Assembly (NCBI RefSeq): GCF_900116705.1
Contig: NZ_FPBP01000001.1
Location: 547,403 to 611,402, forward strand
DNA: 64,000 bases
Direction: 5' to 3'
Source: Halomonas korlensis
GTDB taxonomy: Bacteria; Pseudomonadota; Gammaproteobacteria; Pseudomonadales; Halomonadaceae
Position numbers and translations under genes: made by a program. The notes under the pieces were generated by a model. It had not been told where the DNA came from and did no database searches. It saw only the letters and a program-made list of their open reading frames with translations. Shown here one piece after another: positions 36,480-44,484 of this stretch (within the stretch, counting starts at the first letter, position 1; the number at the start of each line of letters is the position of its first letter).

Positions 36480-36497
36480 TGTAAGAGATTGCCGATA
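36480..36497 (-). promoter_or_regulatory. GacA/UvrY-like upstream box
   Basis: On the plus strand the 18 bases are TGTAAGAGATTGCCGATA. Compared with the GacA consensus TGTAAG-N2-AT-N2-CTTACA, one half and the central AT are perfect and the other half matches in three of six positions. The box lies about 55-75 bp upstream of the predicted RNA start, consistent with BarA-UvrY/GacS-GacA control of copy 1. Confidence 0.55.
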
Positions 36498-36528
36498 AAA
36501 AGCGGGAGACATTGCCCATACGAAAAGC

Positions 36529-37184
36529 TCACGCCGGATTGATCAGCGCGGCATCTTCGTCATTCCCCGGCCGATTCACTCGCGTGCTCACCGGCCAGTG
36601 CGTGATCAGCTCGGCATCTAGGTGATGCCCCACGTTTCGGATCGTCTCGCGGTCGGTCAGGTGCGGGTCGAGCCACGGCTCGAGGCTCTCGGCATCCAGG
36701 GCCAGCGGCATGCGCGTGTGGATCTCTTTCGCCGCCCCGCGCGCCGGCTCGGTGATGATCGCGCAGCCGGGCGTGCCACCCGCCCGCTCGGCCCAGATCC
36801 CCGCCAGCCAGAGCGGCTCGCGATCCTCGCGGCACAGGAAATGCGGCTGCTTCTTGCCATCCACCGGCAACCACTCATACCACCCATCGGCGGGAATCAG
36901 GCAACGGTGATGTGCGAATGCGCCCTTGAAATAGTTCGATGTAGCCATCTTCTCGACGGTGGCATTGATCGGCTGCGGCGCCTTGTCCCCCCCCAGTGCG
37001 GCTTATAGCCCCACCACAGCTCGTCCATGACCAAGGGCGCCTCGTCATCGGCACGGCGCACCGCTGTGATGAAGCTACCCGGCGGCACGTTATAGCGCGG
37101 TGCCACCTCCCCGGCCTCCAGCGGCAAGCGCAGAGACTCGGATAGCTTAGGGTAAGGGCTATAGAGAGCGAAGCGGCCGCACAT
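36529..37184 (-). pseudogene. yedK: SRAP (YedK/HMCES-like) gene broken by a frameshift in a G8 tract
   Basis: The first part starts M-C-G-R-F with the catalytic Cys2 that forms a thiazolidine with abasic DNA, and runs to W-W-G-Y-K-P-H-W-G-G. At a run of eight G (complement of 36987-36994) the frame shifts. In the neighbouring frame the protein continues with D-K-A-P-Q-P-I-N-A-T-V-E-K and then P-A-D-G-W-Y-E-W, with a later H-T-R-M-P, to the stop at 36529. Nine or six G would restore one 219-residue protein. It could be a pseudogene, a phase-variable gene or a sequencing error. Confidence 0.85.
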
Positions 37185-37222
37185 ATTACTGGTCCTTACA
37201 GCTTTTCAGCTTATGTTAAAAA

Positions 37223-38686
37223 TCATTCACCTGACTCTAAAGCAATCCATGCAGATATCAAATCAGGTAAATTCCATGTCATAAAAGCTAGCAAAAAATA
37301 GGAAATAGCAGCAATAATCAGCGCACCATAAAAAGTCTGACGACGCTTGCTAATAGGATCAAGGAAGCGGTCTTTTTTATCACTGTGGGAAGAATAATGC
37401 TGCAATACACTTAGCCATATTTTACACTCACTATCGGCAAGATGAACATCACGCCAGTGGGCAGATAACTGAAGCAAAAAAGAAAGCAACAAGTAGCTAG
37501 CCAGAACCTTCGCAAGGAGTGAAAGCTCAACACTTCCCAGTAACTCATGAAAGTTTTGCCTGTCAAATCTTGCTATGAAAGAGAAGGCTATAAAAAATAG
37601 CATCCCAAGCGCGTCTCGGGTTAAAGAGCTCACCAGATCCCTGACTTTCGCTGCATAAAGGTCTGCCTGCGCCTTCATGTCCTTCATTAATTCACGAACT
37701 TCTTTGTGGTAAGCATCCTTGCGTTCAAGTATCACGAAGGCATAGCTGTCACGTGCTTGGATAAATGCGGGCTCAAGGTGGTGCTCCATGCCGGACAGAA
37801 GAGTCTGTCCATTTTCGATATCTATAGACAAACGGTCCATTATCAAGCCAAGACGTGTTTCGGGTCTCTCATCGTATACCCAGACTATCGTTTTCATCAA
37901 ACACTGCAAAGTCTCAGGCTTAATGAATTGACAAGTATGGTACATCTTCAGAGATAGTCGTTTAGTGCCTTTCAAAATAGTTTCATAGCACTCATCAATA
38001 CAATGTAGTTCTTGAACAAGACAGGCCGACATAACGATCGCGCTCATCCTAATCAAAGGTGCAACCTCAGAGCCTTCAAGGTCCCCCCAAGTAAGGGCAT
38101 AGCCTTTGGGGCACACACGTAGAGCCTTGGTCGTATTAGTATGAATTAAGCTATGGACGTCCTCTGAGTCTGGCAGATTAAGCGGTTCCGCATTGGGCGG
38201 GGGGTGATCAGGCGGCAATACCCACAACTGGGGCCCGCCCACGCTCTGAGAGAGGCCATGAACCCTAATCGTTGTTGGTTTTTCTAGATCAGGAATATTA
38301 CCTGTAGGGCGTAAAAAAGGATCCCATTTATTGAGCCACTGGTGGAAACCATTCACGCTGAAAAAAACTAAGGTTGTTTCTTCATTTCTTGCCGACATAT
38401 GCCCTGCGACAGGAGTCTTACCCAAGACCAACCGCCAAGTCCGACCATCGAAAACTCCAGCTACCAAATCTGCCAAGTCGATCGTTTCATTTGTATCAGC
38501 AGCCCGGAGCATGGGCAAAGGAATATTTAAGCTTTTTGAAAGTGTAAAAATATGCAGAAGCTTTTCACGCACATTTACACACAAGGGCTTACCTTCCACG
38601 ATCAAACGAAAGCTTTCTTCAAACACCTCTTCCGCATGAGGAGTAAGGTCATCAATAGCCTGCAGTAAATCCACTACAGTATGCAT
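37223..38686 (-). CDS. Unknown 487-residue protein with C-terminal membrane domain
   Basis: I do not recognise a family. Residues 1-340 look soluble and helical with some beta stretches, including a Cys/His-rich part (V-Q-E-L-H-C-I-D-E-C, M-Y-H-T-C-Q-F). A predicted coiled coil (R-K-D-A-Y-H-K-E-V-R-E-L-M-K-D-M) leads into three or four membrane helices from about residue 355 (G-M-L-F-F-I-A-F-S-F-I-A, L-A-S-Y-L-L-L-S-F-L-L, G-A-L-I-I-A-A-I-S-Y-F-L-L-A). The start lies 5 bp after the stop of the NdpA-like gene, so the two form an operon. Both are clearly lower in G+C than their neighbours. The pair may be a defence or stress cassette, but this is inference. Confidence 0.82.
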   Translation of the reverse strand: MHTVVDLLQAIDDLTPHAEEVFEESFRLIVEGKPLCVNVREKLLHIFTLSKSLNIPLPMLRAADTNETIDLADLVAGVFDGRTWRLVLGKTPVAGHMSARNEETTLVFFSVNGFHQWLNKWDPFLRPTGNIPDLEKPTTIRVHGLSQSVGGPQLWVLPPDHPPPNAEPLNLPDSEDVHSLIHTNTTKALRVCPKGYALTWGDLEGSEVAPLIRMSAIVMSACLVQELHCIDECYETILKGTKRLSLKMYHTCQFIKPETLQCLMKTIVWVYDERPETRLGLIMDRLSIDIENGQTLLSGMEHHLEPAFIQARDSYAFVILERKDAYHKEVRELMKDMKAQADLYAAKVRDLVSSLTRDALGMLFFIAFSFIARFDRQNFHELLGSVELSLLAKVLASYLLLSFLLQLSAHWRDVHLADSECKIWLSVLQHYSSHSDKKDRFLDPISKRRQTFYGALIIAAISYFLLAFMTWNLPDLISAWIALESGE

Positions 38687-38691
38687 ATCGC

Positions 38692-39762
38692 CTAGCCTTT
38701 AGGTATCAGCCGGTGAGTTTCTATTGTAACCCTTGCACCGCCATTGTCCAAATGAACAATGTCAATACCTGCGGTTTCTAAGGTTCCTTCATAGGTAATC
38801 GTAACACCCTCAGATGTTTCGTAGGTCTGATTTTTCTGCTTCTTAGGAAGTGAGTTAGGTCGAGGGCGAAATGTCTGACCTGCCACACCGGCTTCAGCAA
38901 GCACATCACGTAATGACAGCGCACAAAGTTCCTTACGGCGTGGATCTTCATCTCTAACCACAGTCTCAAGAAAAGCGTCAGTAACAAAAGTATCGTGATC
39001 TTTCAGATAGTTAAGAGCCCTACCAAGATAAGTATTTATATCTTCACCAGGCGGGAGACTTTCCTGTGGGATCTCCCTAGCCCATTTGCGAACAGCAGTA
39101 TGGGCCGACTTAGTTAAAGTAGAATCCTGCTGCCGCTCAATAACTCCAAGGAAGTCCCTAAAGTAGTCACCAATTTCAGGCTTCTTAACCCGATCGAAGG
39201 CTAGCACATCCCATGCAAACCGGTCAGTTGAATCGATTAATGCACTTTTCTGTATAGCGCGTTTGTTTTCGTTCAATGCATTCGGAATTTCATTAACAAT
39301 AGCGACTCGCCGGCCTTCTCTGTCCTCGTAGCTGTAAGTAAACGACTCCTGCTGATCCATTTTCAGGAGGAACACAAGCTGCCGCCAATCATGCGCACTA
39401 GCTAAATATTTCACTACCGAAATAATAAATACGCCTGCCGACATCTGCCCGCCATGAAGGCGTGCAAACTCTTGGGTCAGACTATAGGAAAGATCTACGA
39501 ATCCGTCCCGCTCTTCAATCAGCTGTTGACTATGCACCTGAAGGTTCGCAGCGTCCGAGTTAAACACATACTGTGTACCTTCAGCGATATCGCGTAACCG
39601 TTCGATAAAAAAAGCTCTTTGCTTAGGCTGAAGCTGAACTTCGTCAAGCTTGATGACCTTTCCTGGAGCATCAGGATCAATTATGTGAAAGATAAAATCG
39701 ACTATTTCAAGACTATCGCGTTGCGCTTGCGTTAAGACACTTTCCAGTGGTTGCCCTGCCAT
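38692..39762 (-). CDS. NdpA/YejK-like nucleoid-associated protein
   Basis: A 356-residue protein of the 37-kDa nucleoid-associated type (PF04245). Matches in order include F-I-F-H-I-I-D near the start, G-Q-M-S-A-G-V-F-I-I-S-V-V-K-Y-L around residue 105, the family motif Y-F-R-D-F-L-G near residue 205, and a C-terminal beta segment (V-T-I-T-Y-E-G-T-L-E-T, then A-R-V-T-I-E-T). YejK binds DNA, but its biological role is poorly defined. This copy is diverged from chromosomal YejK, is A+T-rich, and is paired with a membrane-anchored partner. A GAGG site precedes ATG 39762. Confidence 0.78.
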   Translation of the reverse strand: MAGQPLESVLTQAQRDSLEIVDFIFHIIDPDAPGKVIKLDEVQLQPKQRAFFIERLRDIAEGTQYVFNSDAANLQVHSQQLIEERDGFVDLSYSLTQEFARLHGGQMSAGVFIISVVKYLASAHDWRQLVFLLKMDQQESFTYSYEDREGRRVAIVNEIPNALNENKRAIQKSALIDSTDRFAWDVLAFDRVKKPEIGDYFRDFLGVIERQQDSTLTKSAHTAVRKWAREIPQESLPPGEDINTYLGRALNYLKDHDTFVTDAFLETVVRDEDPRRKELCALSLRDVLAEAGVAGQTFRPRPNSLPKKQKNQTYETSEGVTITYEGTLETAGIDIVHLDNGGARVTIETHRLIPKG

Positions 39763-39835
39763 ATTTACCTCTACTTATTATACTTACCCAAAAAACTTTA
39801 AATTCACTTATTAATCTGTAATAACGCTTATTTCT

Positions 39836-40533
39836 TCATATAACCCGCCCTATCCGAATCTCACACCGCCCCAGCACCTCCACGTCCTTCATATCCTGCG
39901 GCTTGATCATCTCGGGCTGGTAATGCTCGTTGTCGCTTATCAACAGCCAGGCCCGCCGGCCACCCGCTGCACGCGCTTGATGCGCCGCTCGCCGTGCATC
40001 AATAGAAGGAATACCCCATCGGTGCGTACTTCACGCCGGCTGCGGTCCACCAGCACCCAATCGCCATCGGCGAGGGTGCCGTCCATCGAATCCCCACGCA
40101 CCTTGATGCCCACCACCTGAGCGGGGTCCAGCCCCTGGGCGGCCAGCTGATCGGAGGGGAAATAGAGCGCCGTCTCGATCGGCTCGCCTTCGAAAGAGCG
40201 GCCAGCTCCGGCGGCAGCTTCGATGTCGTACATCTTTACAGCCGCCAGTTGGTCAGAACCATCCGCGTCACCGCCAAGCGTTGCCCCATCTTCGATTTGG
40301 CTTGTGGCAGAGGAACCGATTGATCCCCCTTCCGAACGGTTACCTGTGAGCAAATACTCTACATCGACTCCAACAGAGGCTATGGCGCTCAAGTAGTCCG
40401 CCTTCGGGCTCCGATCTCCACTTTCGTAGAGCATCTGTGTTTTCTTCGTCACCCCCGCCAGGTCACCGAAATGGGTCTGAGTCAAACCCATTCGCTCCCT
40501 TTCTTCGCGAAGCCTCTCGCCGAAAGAAACCAT
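39836..40533 (-). pseudogene. CI-like XRE/S24 repressor, frameshifted near its end
   Basis: An N-terminal HTH (residues 5-60: M-G-L-T-Q-T-H-F-G-D-L-A-G-V-T-K-K-T) is joined by a linker to an S24 peptidase-like domain. The nucleophile Ser lies in V-R-G-D-S-M-D-G-T and the Lys in G-E-R-R-I-K-R-V. The Ala-Gly in A-A-A-G-A-G may be the self-cleavage site. The frame stops early at 39940 after ...V-A-G-G-P-G-C. One base shift in G-G-C-G-G-G restores A-W-L-L-I-S-D-N-E-H-Y, then D-V-E-V-L-G-R-C, to a stop at 39836. Loss of about 38 residues removes the last strands, so autocleavage or dimerisation may be impaired while the HTH remains. Confidence 0.8.
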
Positions 40534-40573
40534 TCAGTTCTATACTCCGCTCGAAAAGGGAACCATACGGTTC
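40526..40573. promoter_or_regulatory. Two probable operators of the CI-like repressor
   Basis: AACCATTCAGTTC (40528-40540) and AACCATACGGTTC (40561-40573) share AACCAT-N3-GTTC, and the second sits in a palindrome GAACC-ATAC-GGTTC. They are 33 bp apart, about three helical turns. The first overlaps the repressor start codon at 40531-40533; the second lies between the repressor and the divergent small genes. This fits autoregulation plus control of the rightward operon. Confidence 0.6.
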
Positions 40574-40617
40574 TTTCTAATACAGCAGTCTTAGACAACC
40601 TTAAGTAAGCCTAACCG

Positions 40618-40827
40618 ATGGACACCACCGAAACCATGCCCGCTGCAGTGGCCGCACGCTCCCCACGCGGCTGCAACGTTCCCGTTATGACCCAGCTCAC
40701 CAAAGACGAGCGTCGCCAGGTTGAAGGCATCGCCGAGCTGGAGGTGCGCTTCCTCTCCGCTACCGCTCGCATGTTGCTGCTGCGCGGTATGGAGCAGTAC
40801 CAAACCGAAAGTGCTGTCGCTGACTGA
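40618..40827 (+). CDS. Small phage-type ribbon-helix-helix-like protein
   Basis: A 69-residue protein divergent from the CI-like gene. Residues 24-60 (T-Q-L-T-K-D-E-R-R-Q-V-E-G-I-A, R-F-L-S-A-T-A-R-M-L-L-L-R-G) look like a strand followed by two helices, as in Arc/MetJ-type DNA-binding proteins. It occupies the place of a Cro or early regulator. The ribosome-binding site is weak and the true start may be ATG 40687. No firm family assignment. Confidence 0.5.
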   Translation: MDTTETMPAAVAARSPRGCNVPVMTQLTKDERRQVEGIAELEVRFLSATARMLLLRGMEQYQTESAVAD

Positions 40828-40851
40828 ATCGCTGCTAAAGGAATCGCCGTC

Positions 40852-41055
40852 CTGCATCAGGACACCCGTCGCATCCGTTCCCGATATGCCGCCATCAACC
40901 TCGACGACTACGAGGCCAAGTTGATCGACGCCCTGGTCGACTACACCGGCATGTCACGCGCCACGCTGCTCCGCCAGTTGGTGCTCAAGGAGGCCCTCGA
41001 AACGCTCGGCCTCAGCGACCTCGGTATCTCCACTGTGGCCCATCGCGCGCCATAA
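40852..41055 (+). pseudogene. Ribbon-helix-helix protein without a normal start codon
   Basis: The frame directly after the previous stop reads H-Q-D-T-R-R-I-R-S-R-Y-A-A-I-N-L-D-D-Y-E and L-V-D-Y-T-G-M-S-R-A-T-L-L-R-Q-L, a clear ribbon-helix-helix pattern of about 67 residues. No ATG, GTG or TTG is present near the expected start. CTG at 40852 lies nine bases after AAGGA and might be used; otherwise the gene is defective. It overlaps nothing else. Confidence 0.5.
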
Positions 41056-41092
41056 AGGCAGGCATGAAAAAGGTCCCCAAGGAGCACCCAAA

Positions 41093-41250
41093 ATGCCCGA
41101 TGAACTGAGCCTGATGCTCGACCCGCAACTGAAATCGCCTTGCAGGAGGTGTGCGACCAGGAGGGGCTCGAGTCTCTCGACCAGGCAGCCGAATGGCTGA
41201 CGCGCCGTCGCCTGCGCAAGGGCACCGTTGGGCTCACTGGCCGCCGGTGA
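41093..41250 (+). pseudogene. Frameshifted small phage-type gene
   Basis: ATG 41093 follows AAGGAG and starts M-P-D-E-L-S-L-M-L-D-P-Q-L. A one-base slip at CTGAAATC then moves the reading to E-I-A-L-Q-E-V-C-D-Q-E-G-L and E-W-L-T-R-R-R-L-R-K-G-T-V-G-L, stopping at 41250. In the original frame the sequence becomes Arg/Ser-rich and ends early. The restored protein would be about 52 residues with unknown role. Confidence 0.5.
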
Positions 41251-41381
41251 GGATCACCTGCCCCACTGCAAAGACCGCGCCATCACGCGAACGAGCCGGC
41301 GACCTGAGGCTCAAGCGGTAACGCCACGACACACTGGCCGCGGTGGCGGCTGGCACCGGCGAAACACCGCGGCAGGCCGAA

Positions 41382-42371
41382 TCACGATGCCTGGAAAACG
41401 ACTAATTCGCTGCTGCAATCGCTGCAGGACGCCGTGTAAGTAGCGCCGCTCTTGCTGACCCTGACATTTTTGCTGGCACATGCCTGGCATGCCGCCTTCA
41501 TTGAGGTGTTAGTCCCGCAGGCGTGGCATTTCACGTAATAGCCAAACTTTCCGTACCTGCCCTCGAGAGCCATAGATTCGTTGCAGCTCTTGCAGCACAG
41601 CCTCGACGTGCTGACGTCGCCTGCCTGCTGCACGCTGGTGGTAGGCTCCGGCTTCACCGCCTCCCTGACACAGGCCGGGTCAGCTACCGGTCTCCCCGTT
41701 AACGCTGGGGCATCGGCGGCCGCCGATGCCTCCCGCTTCGCCGCGTCGTGATCCAGCAGGAAGCGCCCCATGGCGCTCATTTCCCCCATCGAGAACTTGG
41801 GCTTCGTACTGAGAAGGGAGCGCGCGCCGGTGGGGCCGATGGTCTTGCGCACGTGCTCGGCGATGAACTCTGATTTCACCACCACCTTGCCGATCGGCTT
41901 CGGCATCTCCTCTCGATTCAGTATGGCGCTGCTGGACACGGCACAGAGCACCTCCCAGGTCCGCCCGCCGACGCCGCCTTGAATGCCCAATAGCTTGCCG
42001 ATGAAGCGTTCGACGTTATCGCGAAGCAGGCTCTTGAGCAGCGCCTGCTGCAGCTCCGCCTGGCGGATCGGCGACGGCATCCCCGACCAATCGCCGCGGT
42101 AGCTGCGGGACCACTCGCCCTGCGCATTGACGCTGACTTCGCCATGAATGCTTTTCGACTCGATGACGAGGAAACCGAAGGGGTGAATCACCAGATGGTC
42201 GATCTGCGCATTCTCGCCATTGTGAGTTACCAGCAGGTCATTGATGATGGCAATCTGCTCATCATTGGCGAACTCGCGCCGCAGGTAGAACGCCACGTCC
42301 TGCTCTTGCTGATGGCCGTAATAGCCGCGCCTGTCACTGCCGGTGAAGGCGTCCTTCTCTTTGAGAATCAT
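41382..42371 (-). CDS. NERD-domain protein with four C-terminal CxxC pairs
   Basis: A 329-residue protein. Residues 15-125 form a nuclease-related (NERD) domain: E-Q-D-V-A-F-Y-L-R-R-E-F, then I-D-H-L-V-I-H-P-F-G-F-L-V-I-E-S-K, where the Asp and the E-x-K correspond to the endonuclease-like D...ExK core. A linker leads to four CxxC pairs (C-K-S-C, C-H-A-C, C-Q-A-C, C-S-D-C), probably two zinc ribbons of topoisomerase type. NERD proteins are common near mobile DNA. Start 42371 has AGGGAA upstream; the frame extends to 42446 without a site. Confidence 0.87.
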   Translation of the reverse strand: MILKEKDAFTGSDRRGYYGHQQEQDVAFYLRREFANDEQIAIINDLLVTHNGENAQIDHLVIHPFGFLVIESKSIHGEVSVNAQGEWSRSYRGDWSGMPSPIRQAELQQALLKSLLRDNVERFIGKLLGIQGGVGGRTWEVLCAVSSSAILNREEMPKPIGKVVVKSEFIAEHVRKTIGPTGARSLLSTKPKFSMGEMSAMGRFLLDHDAAKREASAAADAPALTGRPVADPACVREAVKPEPTTSVQQAGDVSTSRLCCKSCNESMALEGRYGKFGYYVKCHACGTNTSMKAACQACASKNVRVSKSGATYTASCSDCSSELVVFQAS

Positions 42372-42446
42372 GCTTCCCTCGCGTTTGGCTTGGCAGCGCG
42401 CGTCCTTCGGCCCTTGCCAGGTCTGAATCTCAGCCAACATTAGCAC

Positions 42447-42695
42447 GCCGTGTTTAAGGTTGCTCTACACGCAGGTCAGCACGGCGTGCCCGCTGTAGGC
42501 GCCCGCCGGGGCGGGTGGCGCGAAGGACAACTCGTACACCAACGCCGCGCCGCCACCGAGGTAGCATGGCGTCAGCCGTGCGGGGCCGTGGTTAGCCTGG
42601 CGGCGAAGCCGCGTGGCCTTGCGTGCGATGCGGTACCGCGCAACTCATGAGTCTGTCATCCGGCCAACAGGTACCGCTGGGGGTAATCGCAGGGA
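42447..42695. other. Intergenic stretch with no gene seen
   Basis: About 250 bp, G+C-rich, between the NERD gene and the small basic protein gene. I see no convincing open frame, RNA or repeat. The sequence may be debris of transposed DNA. Confidence 0.3.
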
Positions 42696-42866
42696 TCAAC
42701 CCAGTGGTGGACGGCGCCGGCGGTGTCGAATGCTCGAAAGACGCGAGGCGACCCTGCGGAGCCGGCGCCATGTTCCGCGAAACAGCCTGGCGAAAAACAT
42801 CGCGCGCAAGCGGGCATTGCGCTGTTCCAGATGCCGGATCTTCGGATTCGGATCATGGAAAGCCAT
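42696..42866 (-). CDS. Possible 56-residue very basic protein
   Basis: ATG 42866 is preceded by a good AGGGGG site six bases upstream. The frame reads M-A-F-H-D-P-N-P-K-I-R-H-L-E-Q-R-N-A-R-L then F-A-R-L-F-R-G-T-W-R-R-L-R-R-V, with about a third of residues Arg, and stops at 42696. It may bind nucleic acid or membrane, or be a remnant. No family recognised. Confidence 0.42.
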   Translation of the reverse strand: MAFHDPNPKIRHLEQRNARLRAMFFARLFRGTWRRLRRVASRLSSIRHRRRRPPLG

Positions 42867-43033
42867 GGCTACCCCCTTCGCCGCTGCTTAATGCAACTGG
42901 ATGATTACCATGATGCCGCTGGGAATGCCGATACGCTACCGAGTCACGGTAAAGCCAACCCGTTGCCGTGCGGCTGAGCCTGGCGGCCAAGCTGGCGTCA
43001 TCCAATAGCGGTGGGCGCTGGAACAGGTAGGGA

Positions 43034-43190
43034 GCATGGATTTCGTCAGCGATACGCTGTTCAACGGCAAGCGCCTGCGTGCTTGATCGCTGGGTCTACG
43101 AGCAGGACGACAATCAGGTCAGGCCCCATTCATCTTTAGGCTGGCTAACCCCGGCCGAATTTGCCGAAAGCACCGGTCGGTCAGATGCCT
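43034..43190 (+). mobile_element. IS3-family transposase remnant with internal deletion
   Basis: M-D-F-V-S-D-T-L-F-N-G-K-R-L-R-A from 43036 is the start of the DDE domain of an IS3-family OrfB. It is followed directly, in another frame, by L-D-R-W-V-Y-E-Q-D-D-N-Q-V-R-P-H-S-S-L-G-W, its C-terminal end. The roughly 120 residues normally between these are deleted, including most of the catalytic DDE triad. The usual Trp before S-M-D is Gly. It is not functional and differs from the intact IS3 copy at 62763. Confidence 0.8.
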
Positions 43191-43439
43191 CCAGCGACAA
43201 CCCTGTCGGAATTTCCCTCCATGACCGGTCCTGTAACGGGGCTAGGGCCTGCCCTTCTACTACACTGACACAGTGACTCGGACGGCTCTGCCACCGTTAT
43301 GCGTTCGGGCATTTCCTTGAGCGCATTCTTTTTCAATACCGAACGCATGACCCGAGAACGTATTGCCAAGGCCAATTTCCGTAAATGCGGCGTACTCTCG
43401 GCATAAAGCCCTGCTGAACTTTCCCCCCAAGAGGCAGCA

Positions 43440-44453
43440 ATGATCAAAGTCGCTATCAATGGTTTGGGCCGAGTCGGCCGTACCGCCCTCAGGATAATCA
43501 TGGACGAGCCCGAGATGGAGCTGGTGGCCGTTAACGACCTGACGCCCTTGGACAACCTGGTCTATCTTTTGCGCTACGATTCAGTGTATGGCCGCTATCA
43601 TAAGGCGGTCAGGGCCAGTAATGATGACCTCGTGGTGGACGAACAACCAGTGAAGGCATTTAACAGGGAGGACCCCGAATCGCTGCCCTGGCGGGAGCTG
43701 GATGTCGACCTGGTTCTCGAATGTACCGGCGCCTTTCTCTCCCTCGACGGCCTGGAGAAGCACGTCAAGGCCGGCGCCAGGCGAGTGATCCTATCCGCCC
43801 CGGGCAAAGGCGGCGATATTCCATCGGTGGTTTATGGCGTCAACGAACTCGATAATGAGGCGACGGCCTGCTTCTCAACGGCCAGTTGCACCACCAACTG
43901 CATCGCCCCGGTAGTGGAAATTCTGCACCGTCATATCGGTGTGAAAAAGGCAATGCTCACCACTGTTCATGCCTATACCGCAAGCCAAGGCATCGTCGAC
44001 ATGCCCAGCAAGAAGATGGAGCGGGGCCGCACCGCTGGCCTCAACATGATACCCACCACCACGGGGGCCGCCGCTGCCACGGGGGACGTACTGCCCGAAC
44101 TTAAGGGTCACTTTGATGGCGCCGCTATCCGGGTACCCATCGCCACGGGCTCCATTTCCGATATCACGTTGATTACCGGGCGCCAGACCTCGGTTGAGGA
44201 GATTAACGAGATCTTCAGGCAGGAGGCTCAAACCTCGCGCTACCAGGGAGTGCTTGGAGTGGCCGAAGATCCCATTGTGTCATCCGATATCATCGGCGAC
44301 CCCCGGGCCGCCATAGTCGACATCCGCTCCACCCGCGTCGTCGACGGTGACCTGGTCAAGGTCCTGGCCTGGTATGACAACGAGTGGGGCTATGTAAGTC
44401 AGATGGTCAGGCAGGCGATGAAAACCCTTGGTGCAGATAAAAGCACGGTTTAA
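43440..44453 (+). CDS. gap: Glyceraldehyde-3-phosphate dehydrogenase, type I
   Basis: A 337-residue enzyme converting glyceraldehyde-3-phosphate to 1,3-bisphosphoglycerate. It has N-G-L-G-R-V-G-R, catalytic C150 in S-T-A-S-C-T-T-N-C, H-A-Y-T-A-S-Q and the C-terminal W-Y-D-N-E-W-G-Y. The Asp in A-V-N-D-L favours NAD over NADP. An AGAGG site precedes the ATG. It heads a group with ppsA and a pfkB-like gene, separated by short gaps, so it is probably one transcription unit with flexible glycolytic/gluconeogenic use. Confidence 0.96.
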   Translation: MIKVAINGLGRVGRTALRIIMDEPEMELVAVNDLTPLDNLVYLLRYDSVYGRYHKAVRASNDDLVVDEQPVKAFNREDPESLPWRELDVDLVLECTGAFLSLDGLEKHVKAGARRVILSAPGKGGDIPSVVYGVNELDNEATACFSTASCTTNCIAPVVEILHRHIGVKKAMLTTVHAYTASQGIVDMPSKKMERGRTAGLNMIPTTTGAAAATGDVLPELKGHFDGAAIRVPIATGSISDITLITGRQTSVEEINEIFRQEAQTSRYQGVLGVAEDPIVSSDIIGDPRAAIVDIRSTRVVDGDLVKVLAWYDNEWGYVSQMVRQAMKTLGADKSTV

Positions 44454-44484
44454 ACGATAATCCGGGCCATCAGCGGAGAGCATC

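Noticed and set aside
35398..43439. A second copy of the tRNA-Ser 3' end as attachment site at the far island boundary
   Set aside because: I looked for a match to the last 20 or so bases of the tRNA around 42.4-43.4 kb and saw none.
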